From CAZJWR01 sp964549765 (lineage in GTDB: Bacteria; Zixibacteria; MSB-5A5; GN15; JAAZOE01): a stretch of 19,585 bases of DNA. The stretch lies in NCBI GenBank assembly GCA_964549765.1, contig CAZJWR010000064.1, positions 1 through 19,585 of the forward strand, written 5' to 3'. Made by a program: the position numbers and the translations under genes. Below the pieces are notes generated by a model. The model ran no database searches. It saw nothing but the letters and a program-made list of their open reading frames with translations, and was not told where the DNA came from. Positions 9,966 to 17,299 of the stretch are shown here, one piece after another. Position 1 is the stretch's first letter. Every line of letters starts with the position of its first letter.

Positions 9966-11255
9966 CTATTCTGCCGGAGGAGTACTGACTTCCGGCGGCG
10001 CAGGCGGTTCAAAGGCGAGAAATTCGCGAAAATTCCGGCTGAATGAAACCAACAGGGTGCATAAGGCGACCATCAGGCCGCTGACAATGAGAATCAGCGG
10101 AATGTTATTATTGACCAAACCGGCGATGACCCCGGCCAGACCCATGCCGATCGGGACCAATCCCCCGGAAATCGTCCCAAGGACGCCGAAAACGCGCCCC
10201 CGGATGCGGCCCGGCGTGGTCACCTGCAGAATGGTAATGATATTGATGTTAACGATACTGTTGAGCAGACCAATCAGGAATCCCAGTAAAAGCGCAGTCA
10301 CGGGCGCGCGCGCCAGCCCCAGCGCGGCGATGACCAGCGCGTCTAAGAACAAGAACAGGATAACCATCACCGTTCGTGTTTTACCCGAAAAACGCACTAC
10401 CCCCGCCAGACCGAATCCGATCATGGCGCCGAGGCCGATCGCCGCCAGAAAATAGCCGAACCAGTCGGGCGTGGCATGCAGAAAATCCTCGATATAAAAC
10501 GGCAGGAGCACCGCAAACGGCGACATGAAGAAATTCAACACGGTCGCGGCAAAAAAAAGGTCACGCATGCCCTTGTTGCGCCAGATATAGGTGAAACCCT
10601 CGCCGGTATCGCGCAGGAAGACCCGCATTGTTTCTCGCGCTCCCTTGGTTTTTTCGGGAAATTCCTGGGGAATTGAGATGAACAATTCGCTGACCGCTGA
10701 GATGAGATAGGTGATTCCGTCAATCAGAAACAACACCGGCGCACCCAAAATGCGAAACAGCACGCCGCCGGTCCCCTGCCCCACCAGCGCCGATACCTGA
10801 TACGAAGACTGATTGAAGGAATTGGCCGACGCGACTTTATCTTTCGGCACCAGGTCGGGAATCGACGCCGATATGGCCGGGCGAAAAACCGCCGAGAGTA
10901 TCCCCAGAATAATCGCCACCGATCCCAGCCAGACGACCAGCATATCGACAGCATCCGGCTTAGAGAACATCATAATCGCCAGCGACACGACGGCGACGCC
11001 GCTCACTGCATCGGACAGGACGATGATCCATTTTCGGGAATAACGGTCGGCAAATGTCCCTCCGAGAGGCCCAAGAATTACCGATGGCAGCATGGCCAGC
11101 ATCATGATCAGACCCATAACGCTCGCCGAGCCGGTGGCGTGCTTGAGCCAGAACATCATAGCGATGGTATGCGCCTGATTCCCCAGTTGGCTGACGAACT
11201 GCCCCTGCCAGAGCAGGACGAAATTCTTGTTGAGTAACCGGTGCGGTTCTGTCAC
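9966..11255 (-). CDS. MFS transporter (MFS_3/EntS-like exporter)
   Basis: A 429-residue hydrophobic protein with about 12 predicted membrane segments. The conserved loop 2-3 motif 'GPLGGTFADRYSRK' is at residues 62-75. The N-terminus 'NKNFVLLWQGQFVSQLGNQ' is typical of the MFS_3 group, which includes the enterobactin exporter EntS and macrolide efflux proteins. The start is a GTG at 11255. A stop lies two codons upstream in frame, so no earlier start exists, and the ribosome binding site is weak. It lies 54 bases after the homoaconitase-like gene and 111 before MmgE/PrpD, all in one direction, so it is probably co-transcribed. By context it may move an organic acid, but this is inference; drug or siderophore export is equally compatible with the family. 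Confidence 0.85.
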   Translation of the reverse strand: MTEPHRLLNKNFVLLWQGQFVSQLGNQAHTIAMMFWLKHATGSASVMGLIMMLAMLPSVILGPLGGTFADRYSRKWIIVLSDAVSGVAVVSLAIMMFSKPDAVDMLVVWLGSVAIILGILSAVFRPAISASIPDLVPKDKVASANSFNQSSYQVSALVGQGTGGVLFRILGAPVLFLIDGITYLISAVSELFISIPQEFPEKTKGARETMRVFLRDTGEGFTYIWRNKGMRDLFFAATVLNFFMSPFAVLLPFYIEDFLHATPDWFGYFLAAIGLGAMIGFGLAGVVRFSGKTRTVMVILFLFLDALVIAALGLARAPVTALLLGFLIGLLNSIVNINIITILQVTTPGRIRGRVFGVLGTISGGLVPIGMGLAGVIAGLVNNNIPLILIVSGLMVALCTLLVSFSRNFREFLAFEPPAPPEVSTPPAE

Positions 11256-11309
11256 CTGCTATATATAAACCTATACATTAAATTATCGATACAAGCGGCT
11301 ACATTGCAG

Positions 11310-13277
11310 CTACATATTTATCCTTACCCAGTTCTCCAAACCGTCCGTGAGGATCATCTCCTGCGCCGTCGTGCCGACCGGGCTGATGGAATACTCTTTG
11401 CCGTCAGCGACCACAACCGATGCCGTCACATCTACGGTGGCCTTGATATCAGTCTTTACGCTCAATTTGTCCGTCCCGAAACGAGCCTTCAAATCCTCGA
11501 CCAGTTCGGGAGCTTCCACGACAAGAAAGCCATTATTGATCGCATTGCGCTTGTATGTCTCGGAAAACGATCCCGCCAGGACCATCCGGATGCCGCGATA
11601 TTTCAGCGCCGTCGCCGCCTGTTCGCGGGAACTTCCGGTGCCGAAATTGAAGCCGCCGACCAGAAGATCACCTTCCTTGACCATCTTTCCGAATTCGGGA
11701 TCGTAGTTTTCCATGACCACGCCGGCCTGCTGTTTCGGCGTGAAATCGTCGATGTAGGTATATTTGCCGGGATATATCCCGTCCGTATTCAAATTATCCT
11801 GATGACAGAAGATCAGCTCTCCCTCGATCCTTGCCGGGAAACCGTCGAGCACGTCGACCTTTTCGCCTGTGTCTCCGGGCTTCTTATGTACCATTATGCC
11901 GCCGCTGGTCTTCATATCGACGACGACCGCAGGGCCATTGATATATCCCGACACCGCCGAGGCCGCCACAACTTCGGGCGACGCCAGATACACCTCGGCC
12001 TGTTTCGATCCCATACGGCCCTTGAAATTTCGATTGGTGGCCGATATGCCGACTTCGCCGTCCTGCAAAAGCCCCGCGCCGAGACCGATACACGGCCCGC
12101 ATCCGGGCGGAAGCACTCTCGCACCCGCATCGATCAATTTCTGCCAGTCGCCGCGCTTCTCGCTTTCGGCCTGAACTTCATTCGACGCCGCCGCGATATA
12201 GAATTCAACGTGATCCGCAACCTTCTTCCCCTCCACGACGGCCGCAGCCGCGGCTATGTCTTCCACCCGGCTGTTGACGCACGACACCAGGTACGCCTTG
12301 TCGATCTTAACCCGCTTCTTGGCCATCTCTGAAACCGCCGTCATCGTCTTGACATGATTGGGCCCGGAGACGTGCGGCTGAACACTGGCCAGATCGAGCC
12401 AGAGAGTTTTGGCGTAGAACGCGTCGGGATCGGGCGTAACGATATTCGCGGCCAGCTCGGCGATATGCTTTTCATTCAAACGCGGATGAACACCGTTGCC
12501 GTCCGCATCGGAGGGTACATCGGCCAGCCCACGGGCCGCGATAAATTTCGCCCGTTTCTTCAGCCACTCCAGCGTTATTTCATCGACCGGAAAGACACCT
12601 GCCAGGGCGCCCCATTCGGTGGTCATGTTGGAGATGGTCAGTCGGGAATCGATATCCAGCGACGCCACGCCCTCACCGACGAATTCGACGGCATGATTGA
12701 GCACTTCATCATGGTTGAAATATCCGCACAACGTGATGATGACATCTTTGCCGCTCACGCCGGGACGGAGCCGCCCTTTCAATTCCACCTTAGCCACCGG
12801 CGGAACCAGCCACCACGTGCGCCCGGTGGCCCAGATGGCGGCGGCGTCGGTGCGGACGATCGGCGTCCCCAGACAGCCCAGACCGCCGTACATGTTGGAA
12901 TGACTGTCGGACGCGACGACCATCGTGCCCGGCCAGGCATATCCTTCTTCGCACATGATCTGATGGCCGATACCCCGCCCGGCGGGATAAAAATCGACGC
13001 CCATCTTCCCCGCGAATTTCTCGATGCCGGCATACTTCCGGAGATTCTTCTCCGACGTGTCCTGGACATTATGGTCGAGGGTAAACACCGGCTGGCGCGG
13101 TTCGGCGATTTTGGTGGCGCCGATACTGATGAATTTCGGCATCACCGCCCCGGTGTTGTCATGGGTCATGACATGGGCGGTCTGTATGAAAATGTATTCG
13201 CCGCTGTGAATTTCGCGGCCCGGCTTGATCCCCACGGCGTACCGCTGGGCGATTTTCTCGATGAGATTCCGGGGCAT
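11310..13277 (-). CDS. Homoaconitase-like (LYS4-type) aconitase-superfamily hydro-lyase
   Basis: A 655-residue enzyme with fused large and swivel domains. The three [4Fe-4S] ligands are visible: C333 in 'VSCVNSR', and C393 and C396 in 'PPGCGPCIGLG'. Other conserved blocks are 'ASDSHSN' (122-128), 'NRNFKGRMGS' (415-424) and, in the swivel domain, 'GTGSSREQA' (546-554). Several stretches recall fungal homoaconitase Lys4 rather than ordinary aconitase: 'EPRQPVFTLDHNVQDTSEKN', 'DFYPAGRGIGHQIM', 'IWATGRTWWLVPPVAKVELK', 'RLTISNMTTEWGAL' and 'NTDGIYPGKYTY'. Lys4 converts homocitrate to homoisocitrate through homoaconitate in the aminoadipate lysine route. No other gene of that route is in the window, so the substrate could instead be citrate, methylcitrate or another relative. 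Start ATG at 13277 behind GGAGG. It lies 56 bases after the HD gene and 54 before the MFS gene. Confidence 0.88.
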   Translation of the reverse strand: MPRNLIEKIAQRYAVGIKPGREIHSGEYIFIQTAHVMTHDNTGAVMPKFISIGATKIAEPRQPVFTLDHNVQDTSEKNLRKYAGIEKFAGKMGVDFYPAGRGIGHQIMCEEGYAWPGTMVVASDSHSNMYGGLGCLGTPIVRTDAAAIWATGRTWWLVPPVAKVELKGRLRPGVSGKDVIITLCGYFNHDEVLNHAVEFVGEGVASLDIDSRLTISNMTTEWGALAGVFPVDEITLEWLKKRAKFIAARGLADVPSDADGNGVHPRLNEKHIAELAANIVTPDPDAFYAKTLWLDLASVQPHVSGPNHVKTMTAVSEMAKKRVKIDKAYLVSCVNSRVEDIAAAAAVVEGKKVADHVEFYIAAASNEVQAESEKRGDWQKLIDAGARVLPPGCGPCIGLGAGLLQDGEVGISATNRNFKGRMGSKQAEVYLASPEVVAASAVSGYINGPAVVVDMKTSGGIMVHKKPGDTGEKVDVLDGFPARIEGELIFCHQDNLNTDGIYPGKYTYIDDFTPKQQAGVVMENYDPEFGKMVKEGDLLVGGFNFGTGSSREQAATALKYRGIRMVLAGSFSETYKRNAINNGFLVVEAPELVEDLKARFGTDKLSVKTDIKATVDVTASVVVADGKEYSISPVGTTAQEMILTDGLENWVRINM

Positions 13278-13333
13278 ATATCCTCCACGGTGTCGAAGAT
13301 CGCCTCCGATACCGGCCAGTCGTTCCTGTCGCG

Positions 13334-13867
13334 CTACTTCACCAGTTCAAAATCGATGAAATCGGCGTGGTGAAAAATGATGCTTTCCGGCAAACGCTTC
13401 TCGGCCTCGCCCTCCTTGGAATGGGTGGCGATGATATGCATCACCTCGGATGGCACGTCGTGCTTGAAGGCCAGTCCGACGCCGCTGAACGGGTGACGGA
13501 TATGCTTGCCGTAGTCGGATTTCACCGGCTTGCCGTCGACGATTTCGAATTCGCACAGTTTGCCGACGTCGGCCAGAAGCGCTCCGGCAATCAGGTAATC
13601 ACGATTGACCGGCGTTTTTCTCCCGGCATGGATTTCGGTCAGGACATCGTCGCAGGCGATGCACATCCGGCAAACCGCCCGGACGTGATCAATGAACGTG
13701 ATCTTGACATTTTGAGCCAGGAGCGTGAACGGCATCGACCGCAGCAATTCCTCGGTCCATCCCCGAAATCCGATAGCGTCCTCCCAGCATGCGATGACCT
13801 TCTTTTTCAGCGTTTCATCTTTGATATCGTTTATTTCCGGCAAAAGCCGGCTAACCATATCCGCCAT
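13334..13867 (-). CDS. HD-domain protein with a degenerate HD motif
   Basis: A 177-residue, all-helical protein that fits the HD phosphohydrolase fold: first His at 61 ('FIDHVRAV'), the central motif at 95-103 ('GALLADVGK'), then H125, H149 and a last Asp at 169 ('FHHADFID'). In classical HD enzymes the central motif is H-D; here it is A99-D100, so one metal ligand is missing while its Asp and the following V-G-K are kept. The enzyme may have altered metal use or have become a sensor. Start ATG at 13867 behind GAGGCGG; an in-frame ATG three codons later is possible. It is the first gene of the minus-strand cluster, just downstream of a good promoter, which argues for a role tied to the aconitase-like and MmgE/PrpD enzymes. 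Substrate unknown. Confidence 0.75.
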   Translation of the reverse strand: MADMVSRLLPEINDIKDETLKKKVIACWEDAIGFRGWTEELLRSMPFTLLAQNVKITFIDHVRAVCRMCIACDDVLTEIHAGRKTPVNRDYLIAGALLADVGKLCEFEIVDGKPVKSDYGKHIRHPFSGVGLAFKHDVPSEVMHIIATHSKEGEAEKRLPESIIFHHADFIDFELVK

Positions 13868-14187
13868 AACCGCCTCGCTTTATTGTTTCCATCTTCTGGT
13901 TGCAGTGAAAATAGAACCGTGCGTTGGGTTTGTCAACAGGATAGACAATTTCCGGGATCAGGATCGATTCCAGGCAATGAAGCACCGATGGCCCACCCGT
14001 GCTTTGTACGGATGGGGTGTAGTCGATTCGCAGATAAAGAACCGTGGCCATTTTCGGTTAGAGCCGAAATGCACACGGGTCGAGCATACAAGTACGGGAC
14101 GGCCTCCCATATGTCCGCAAATATCCAATCCACGCACTGCGTTTAATCTATGATTCTGGACGTGAATACTTGCTATCTCGATGGCAT
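13868..14187. other. 320-bp divergent intergenic region
   Basis: This lies between the HD-gene operon (minus) and the EVE gene (plus). The left part holds the minus-strand promoter at 13908-13936. I found no convincing plus-strand promoter or ribosome binding site for the EVE gene and no credible small gene. Confidence 0.6.
13908..13936 (-). promoter_or_regulatory. Sigma70-like promoter of the HD/homoaconitase/MFS/MmgE operon
   Basis: On the minus strand a perfect -35 TTGACA (13931-13936) is followed by a 17-base spacer and -10 TATTTT (13908-13913). The transcript would start near 13901, giving a leader of about 35 bases before the HD start codon. Confidence 0.65.
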
Positions 14188-14661
14188 ATGAAACGATACT
14201 GGCTCATGAAAACCGAACCCGGCGACTATTCCATCGACGACTTGGAACGCGATCAGGTTACGCGGTGGAATGGAATTCGCAATTATCAGGCCCGTAATAT
14301 ATTACACGATGATATTAAAGTAAATGATGAAGTGTTGATTTATCATTCGAGTACCCGGCCGACCGGCGTTGCGGGAGTGGCTCGGGTCGTCAAGGTCGCC
14401 TATTCCGACCCGTCGGCGTGGGATAGAAAAAGCGACTATTATGACCCAAGATCGACACCGGACAATCCCATTTGGTTTGCGGTCGATATAGCATTCACCG
14501 CCAAATTCCGGCATTTCGTGACCCTCGATGAGATAAAGTCGATTCCCGGCCTCAATGGGATCCTGGTTGCCCGGCGCGGCGTCCGGCTGTCAGTGCAGCC
14601 CGTGGGCCGGAAGCACTTCGAGATAATCACTCGCTTGGGGGATCAAGGAGAAAGATCATGA
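14188..14661 (+). CDS. EVE-domain protein (thymocyte nuclear protein 1-like)
   Basis: A 157-residue single-domain protein. Family hallmarks are the opening 'MKRYWLMKTEPGDYSIDDL', then 'RWNGIRNYQARNIL' and 'DEVLIYHSS'. EVE domains share the PUA-like fold and are thought to read modified bases in DNA or RNA; this protein's own target is unknown. I choose ATG at 14188 because family proteins begin with this sequence. The frame is open to a TTG at 14170, but the six extra residues look unrelated. No Shine-Dalgarno sequence is visible, so translation may be weak or leaderless. Its stop overlaps the start of the sugar dehydrogenase gene by four bases (ATGA at 14658-14661), implying coupled translation even though the two functions look unrelated. 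Confidence 0.9.
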   Translation: MKRYWLMKTEPGDYSIDDLERDQVTRWNGIRNYQARNILHDDIKVNDEVLIYHSSTRPTGVAGVARVVKVAYSDPSAWDRKSDYYDPRSTPDNPIWFAVDIAFTAKFRHFVTLDEIKSIPGLNGILVARRGVRLSVQPVGRKHFEIITRLGDQGERS

Positions 14662-16076
14662 AGAGATCAATACCCCTCGTCACGGGCCTTCTGTTCGCCC
14701 TGGTGTTACTGGCGGGATCGGTCGAGGCGACGGCCCTGACGACGGTCCGGATCGCATCCGGCTTTAACCGGCCGGTATACTTGACCTACGCCCCCGGCGA
14801 CAGCACGCGGCTGTTTGTCGTCGAACAGCAGACCGGCAGGATTCGCATTATCAAGAATGACAGCGTCCTGACGCGCTCGTTTCTTGATATCAGCAGCCTC
14901 ATCAGCGTCTCATCCGAACGCGGCCTGCTGTGCATGGCGTTTCATCCCGATTTCCTCGACAGCGCCTATTTCTATGTCAACTATACCAACGCATCGGGTG
15001 CATTGACGCTCGCCCGGTTTACCGTCTCCCCCGATCCCGATAGCGCCGACCGGGGAAGCGAAGCTATCCTGCTGACTATCCCGGAACCGGAAGCGAATCA
15101 CAACGGCGGAACGCTGCTATTCGGTCCGAATGACGGCTATCTCTATCTCGGTGTCGGCGACGGCGGCGGCGGCGGGGATCAGCATGGGACAATCGGCAAC
15201 GGGCAGGATTCGACGACCCTTCTGGGGTCGATCCTGCGTCTCGACGTCAACGGCGGTTCGCCATACGCTATCCCGCCGAGTAATCCGTTTGTGGGCCGTT
15301 CCGGCAGCGACGAAATTTGGGCTTATGGTTTGCGCAATCCGTGGCGGATGAGTTTCGACCGGGCCAATGGCGAGCTGTATATCGCCGACGTGGGGCAGGA
15401 TTCGTGGGAGGAGATCGATTATCAGCCGGCATCGAGCTCAGGCGGTGAAAACTACGGGTGGCGCCTGATGGAGGGTCTGCACTGCTATAATCCGCCGACG
15501 AACTGCGATCCGGGTGGTCCGGTCTATCCGGTGACCGATTATTCGCACGCCAACGGCTGCGCCATTACCGGCGGGTATGTCTATCGCGGCTGCCATATAC
15601 CCGACCTCCGGGGAACATATTTCTACGGCGATTACTGCTCCGGGCGGATATGGTCATTCCGGTATGACGGAGCGACGATGACAGACTCGATGGAGAGGAC
15701 GGCCGAGCTGGCGCCGGGCAACGGAATGTCGATCGATAATATTTCCTCGTTCGGCGAGGACATCGAAGGCGAATTATATATTCTCGATCTGGCCGACGGC
15801 GAAATATATAAGATCGTGCCCGCCGAACCGGTCACCTCCGACTGCGGGCAACTCGGCTGCTGCGATACTCCCGGGGACGCCAACGACGACGCTGCCGTCA
15901 ACATCAGCGATCCGACGTTCATCATCAATTATATATTCAAGGAAGGGCCGCCGCCGGCATGCGACGCCGAAGCGGATTGCAACGTCGATTGCAGGATCAA
16001 TATAGGCGACGCCGTCAACCTCATCAGTTTCATATTTCGGAGCGGTCCGCCCCCCGCGTGCAGCGATTGCATCTGA
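14658..16076 (+). CDS. Secreted PQQ-dependent sugar dehydrogenase-like protein with C-terminal dockerin module
   Basis: A 472-residue protein. Residues 1-25 form a signal peptide (LLFALVLLAGSVEA). Residues about 28-388 form a six-bladed beta-propeller of the GSDH/HHIP-like family, which includes soluble glucose dehydrogenase and aldose sugar dehydrogenase YliI. The likely catalytic base is H148 in 'PEANHNGGTLLFGPNDGYLY', with R226 in 'YGLRNPWRMSFD' positioned as in that family. Residues about 405-468 form a two-repeat dockerin-like module ('GDANDDAAVNISDPTFIINY', 'DCRINIGDAVNLISFIF', each followed by 'GPPPAC'). The propeller has several extra cysteines, which fits an extracytoplasmic protein. 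A periplasmic or surface sugar oxidation role is likely; PQQ use is inferred from family. Start ATG at 14658 behind GGAGAAAG, overlapping the EVE stop codon. Confidence 0.88.
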   Translation: MKRSIPLVTGLLFALVLLAGSVEATALTTVRIASGFNRPVYLTYAPGDSTRLFVVEQQTGRIRIIKNDSVLTRSFLDISSLISVSSERGLLCMAFHPDFLDSAYFYVNYTNASGALTLARFTVSPDPDSADRGSEAILLTIPEPEANHNGGTLLFGPNDGYLYLGVGDGGGGGDQHGTIGNGQDSTTLLGSILRLDVNGGSPYAIPPSNPFVGRSGSDEIWAYGLRNPWRMSFDRANGELYIADVGQDSWEEIDYQPASSSGGENYGWRLMEGLHCYNPPTNCDPGGPVYPVTDYSHANGCAITGGYVYRGCHIPDLRGTYFYGDYCSGRIWSFRYDGATMTDSMERTAELAPGNGMSIDNISSFGEDIEGELYILDLADGEIYKIVPAEPVTSDCGQLGCCDTPGDANDDAAVNISDPTFIINYIFKEGPPPACDAEADCNVDCRINIGDAVNLISFIFRSGPPPACSDCI

Positions 16077-16103
16077 CGGCACCCCGGAGACGCCGCTTTT
16101 CGG

Positions 16104-16132
16104 TTGACATTCGATTTCAATTTGTCGATTTT
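16104..16132 (+). promoter_or_regulatory. Possible promoter of the Trm112-like gene
   Basis: A perfect -35 TTGACA (16104-16109) and a 17-base spacer precede GATTTT (3 of 6 matches to the -10 consensus). It lies 27 bases after the dehydrogenase stop and about 33 bases before the next start codon. Confidence 0.35.
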
Positions 16133-16164
16133 GGCTGCAGAATTAATCGCATGAGGTGTTATTG

Positions 16165-16431
16165 ATGCCGATAAAAAAGGAATTGCTCGAAATTCTCTGC
16201 TGCCCGGTGACCAAAGAACCGGTGGAAATGCTCGCCGCCGACAAGCTGGTCCAACTGAACGACCTGGTCGCCAAGGGGAAAGTCAAGACGGTAGATGGGA
16301 AACCGGTCGAGACCAAAATCGTCGAAGCGCTGATCACCACCGATGGCAAGACGATCTACCGCATCGACGACGATATTCCGGTCATGCTCGTCGATATGGG
16401 CATCCCCACCGACCAGATCGCGGATTGGTGA
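16165..16431 (+). CDS. Trm112-like small protein
   Basis: An 88-residue protein that opens 'MPIKKELLEILCCPVTKEPV', the usual start of Trm112p-like/UPF0434 proteins, and ends with 'YRIDDDIPVMLVD', matching the family's 'YpI.DgIPvML' tail. Between them is a longer linker than in the roughly 60-residue E. coli YcaR type. Only the CC pair at residues 12-13 is present, so the usual second zinc-binding cysteines are missing. Trm112 proteins act as small partners of methyltransferases; the role of bacterial members is less clear. ATG at 16165 is chosen because GAGGTG at 16153-16158 is correctly spaced. An upstream GTG at 16156 lies inside that ribosome binding site. Confidence 0.82.
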   Translation: MPIKKELLEILCCPVTKEPVEMLAADKLVQLNDLVAKGKVKTVDGKPVETKIVEALITTDGKTIYRIDDDIPVMLVDMGIPTDQIADW

Positions 16432-16565
16432 AATAGAGAATTTGGTTTTCCCGAAATCCGATCGCCGCAATCTGAGAATATTTCCCGGCGATGTGTGGGC
16501 GGCGCGAGTTCCGCCACGTCACCGGTATCGTCGCCGCGGTCAGCGGCATAGTCCCCGGACATGGA

Positions 16566-16602
16566 CAAATAAAAAGGGTCGGGACCGTGCTGGACCCGAC
16601 CC
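16566..16602 (-). terminator. Rho-independent terminator, minus strand (likely for the first MIYLIDP peptide gene)
   Basis: The stem GGGTCGGG (16576-16583) with CCCGACCC (16595-16602) is extended inward by two further pairs after a mismatch. On the minus strand it is followed by TTTTTATTTGT. The plus strand lacks a T-run after the stem. The only minus-strand gene upstream is the peptide gene ending at 16769, which gives a 3' tail of about 170 bases. Confidence 0.8.
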
Positions 16603-16611
16603 AAAGCGATG

Positions 16612-16630
16612 TACAAACACTCGGTTTGTA
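16612..16630. other. Hairpin next to the terminator
   Basis: A perfect 7-bp inverted repeat, TACAAAC (16612-16618) and GTTTGTA (16624-16630), has a 5-base loop. It lies in the 3' tail of the first peptide transcript. The rest of 16432-16768 shows no further recognisable gene. Confidence 0.5.
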
Positions 16631-16768
16631 AATTCTCCGTATTGCGTGTTTCTCCTGCCGCTATGCGCGCGCGCTGAGCGGGAGGCATCGGGACAGTTTC
16701 GGCGAGACGTCCCGCGCCATCCATTCAGGCCCGCGAATCCGTCGGCAGGTCCGTATCCGATGACCCGA

Positions 16769-16900
16769 TTAGAACAACGGGCACAGATTCGGCGGGCACA
16801 ATACGGGCGGACAAATCGGCAGAATGGTCAACCGTCTGCAAATGTCTTTCGACCTGCATTTGGCGTTCGTTACCGGAGTGGGATCGATCAGGTAAATCAT
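16769..16900 (-). CDS. MIYLIDP-family Cys/Pro-rich small peptide, copy 1 (putative RiPP precursor)
   Basis: A 43-codon gene: MIYLIDPTPV..., with cysteines at 15, 21, 30, 35 and 40. The C-terminus is a three-fold pentad-like repeat, CPPVL-CPPNL-CPLF. The start is ATG at 16900 behind a strong GGGAGGTG ribosome binding site. A longer in-frame reading back to 17026 lacks family similarity. Coding is supported by two paralogues in the window (18763-18882 and 19084-19200) that share the N-terminus and the ribosome binding site. Copy 3 also shares the CPLF tail. No signal peptide or membrane helix is seen. A conserved short N-terminus with a variable Cys-rich tail suggests a modified peptide precursor or a disulfide- or metal-binding peptide; I do not recognise the family. 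It is divergent from the glycosyltransferase-like gene, with its own terminator at 16566-16602. Confidence 0.8.
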   Translation of the reverse strand: MIYLIDPTPVTNAKCRSKDICRRLTILPICPPVLCPPNLCPLF

Positions 16901-17299
16901 GGAGTCACCTCCCTTCCATGAGGTTTGGGTATTGGAATCACGGCCGCCGCCCGTGATACGGACTCTCCCAGCTAATGGCGCCGGCCGTTCTTGGACAGGC
17001 AAATAGATATTTTCCGATGCTCTCAATCACGTTGTATTTCGGTCCCCCGCCGCCCGGACTGCCCCGGCGGGGGGATAATAATAGTTGTCTTAAAATCTTT
17101 CTCCTCCTCGCGATAGTGCACAGCGAGCGCCTTATCCTGTCAATTATGGATACGTCGCCGCCGCCCGAATGTCAAGCGGATTCTCGACCCCGAAAGAATC
17201 TCCCCCGGGCCACGTGGCCGCCCTCACCGGCAACCTCCGGGCCGGTTCTCCGTATAGACAGACATATCGATCGGAGCTTATTGAGCCGGAGGAGACCGT
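16901..17299. other. 399-bp divergent spacer with strong hairpins
   Basis: This separates peptide copy 1 (minus) from the glycosyltransferase-like gene (plus). It holds a 7-bp hairpin, ATCACGG (16937-16943) with CCGTGAT (16951-16957), in what would be the peptide's leader. It also holds a very GC-rich 9-bp stem, CCCCCGCCG (17044-17052) with CGGCGGGGG (17065-17073). A weak minus-strand promoter candidate is TTGAGA, 15 bases, then TATTTG (about 17000-17026). No gene is recognised. Confidence 0.55.

Noticed and set aside
11241..13373. Plus-strand frames of 363 and 339 codons opposite the homoaconitase-like gene
   Set aside because: They are antisense shadows of a strongly conserved enzyme; their composition is unnatural and no domain is seen.
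16901..17026. Longer version of peptide copy 1 starting at 17026
   Set aside because: The extra 42 residues lack family similarity and end in the ribosome binding site of the ATG at 16900. The other two copies also start at MIYLIDP.
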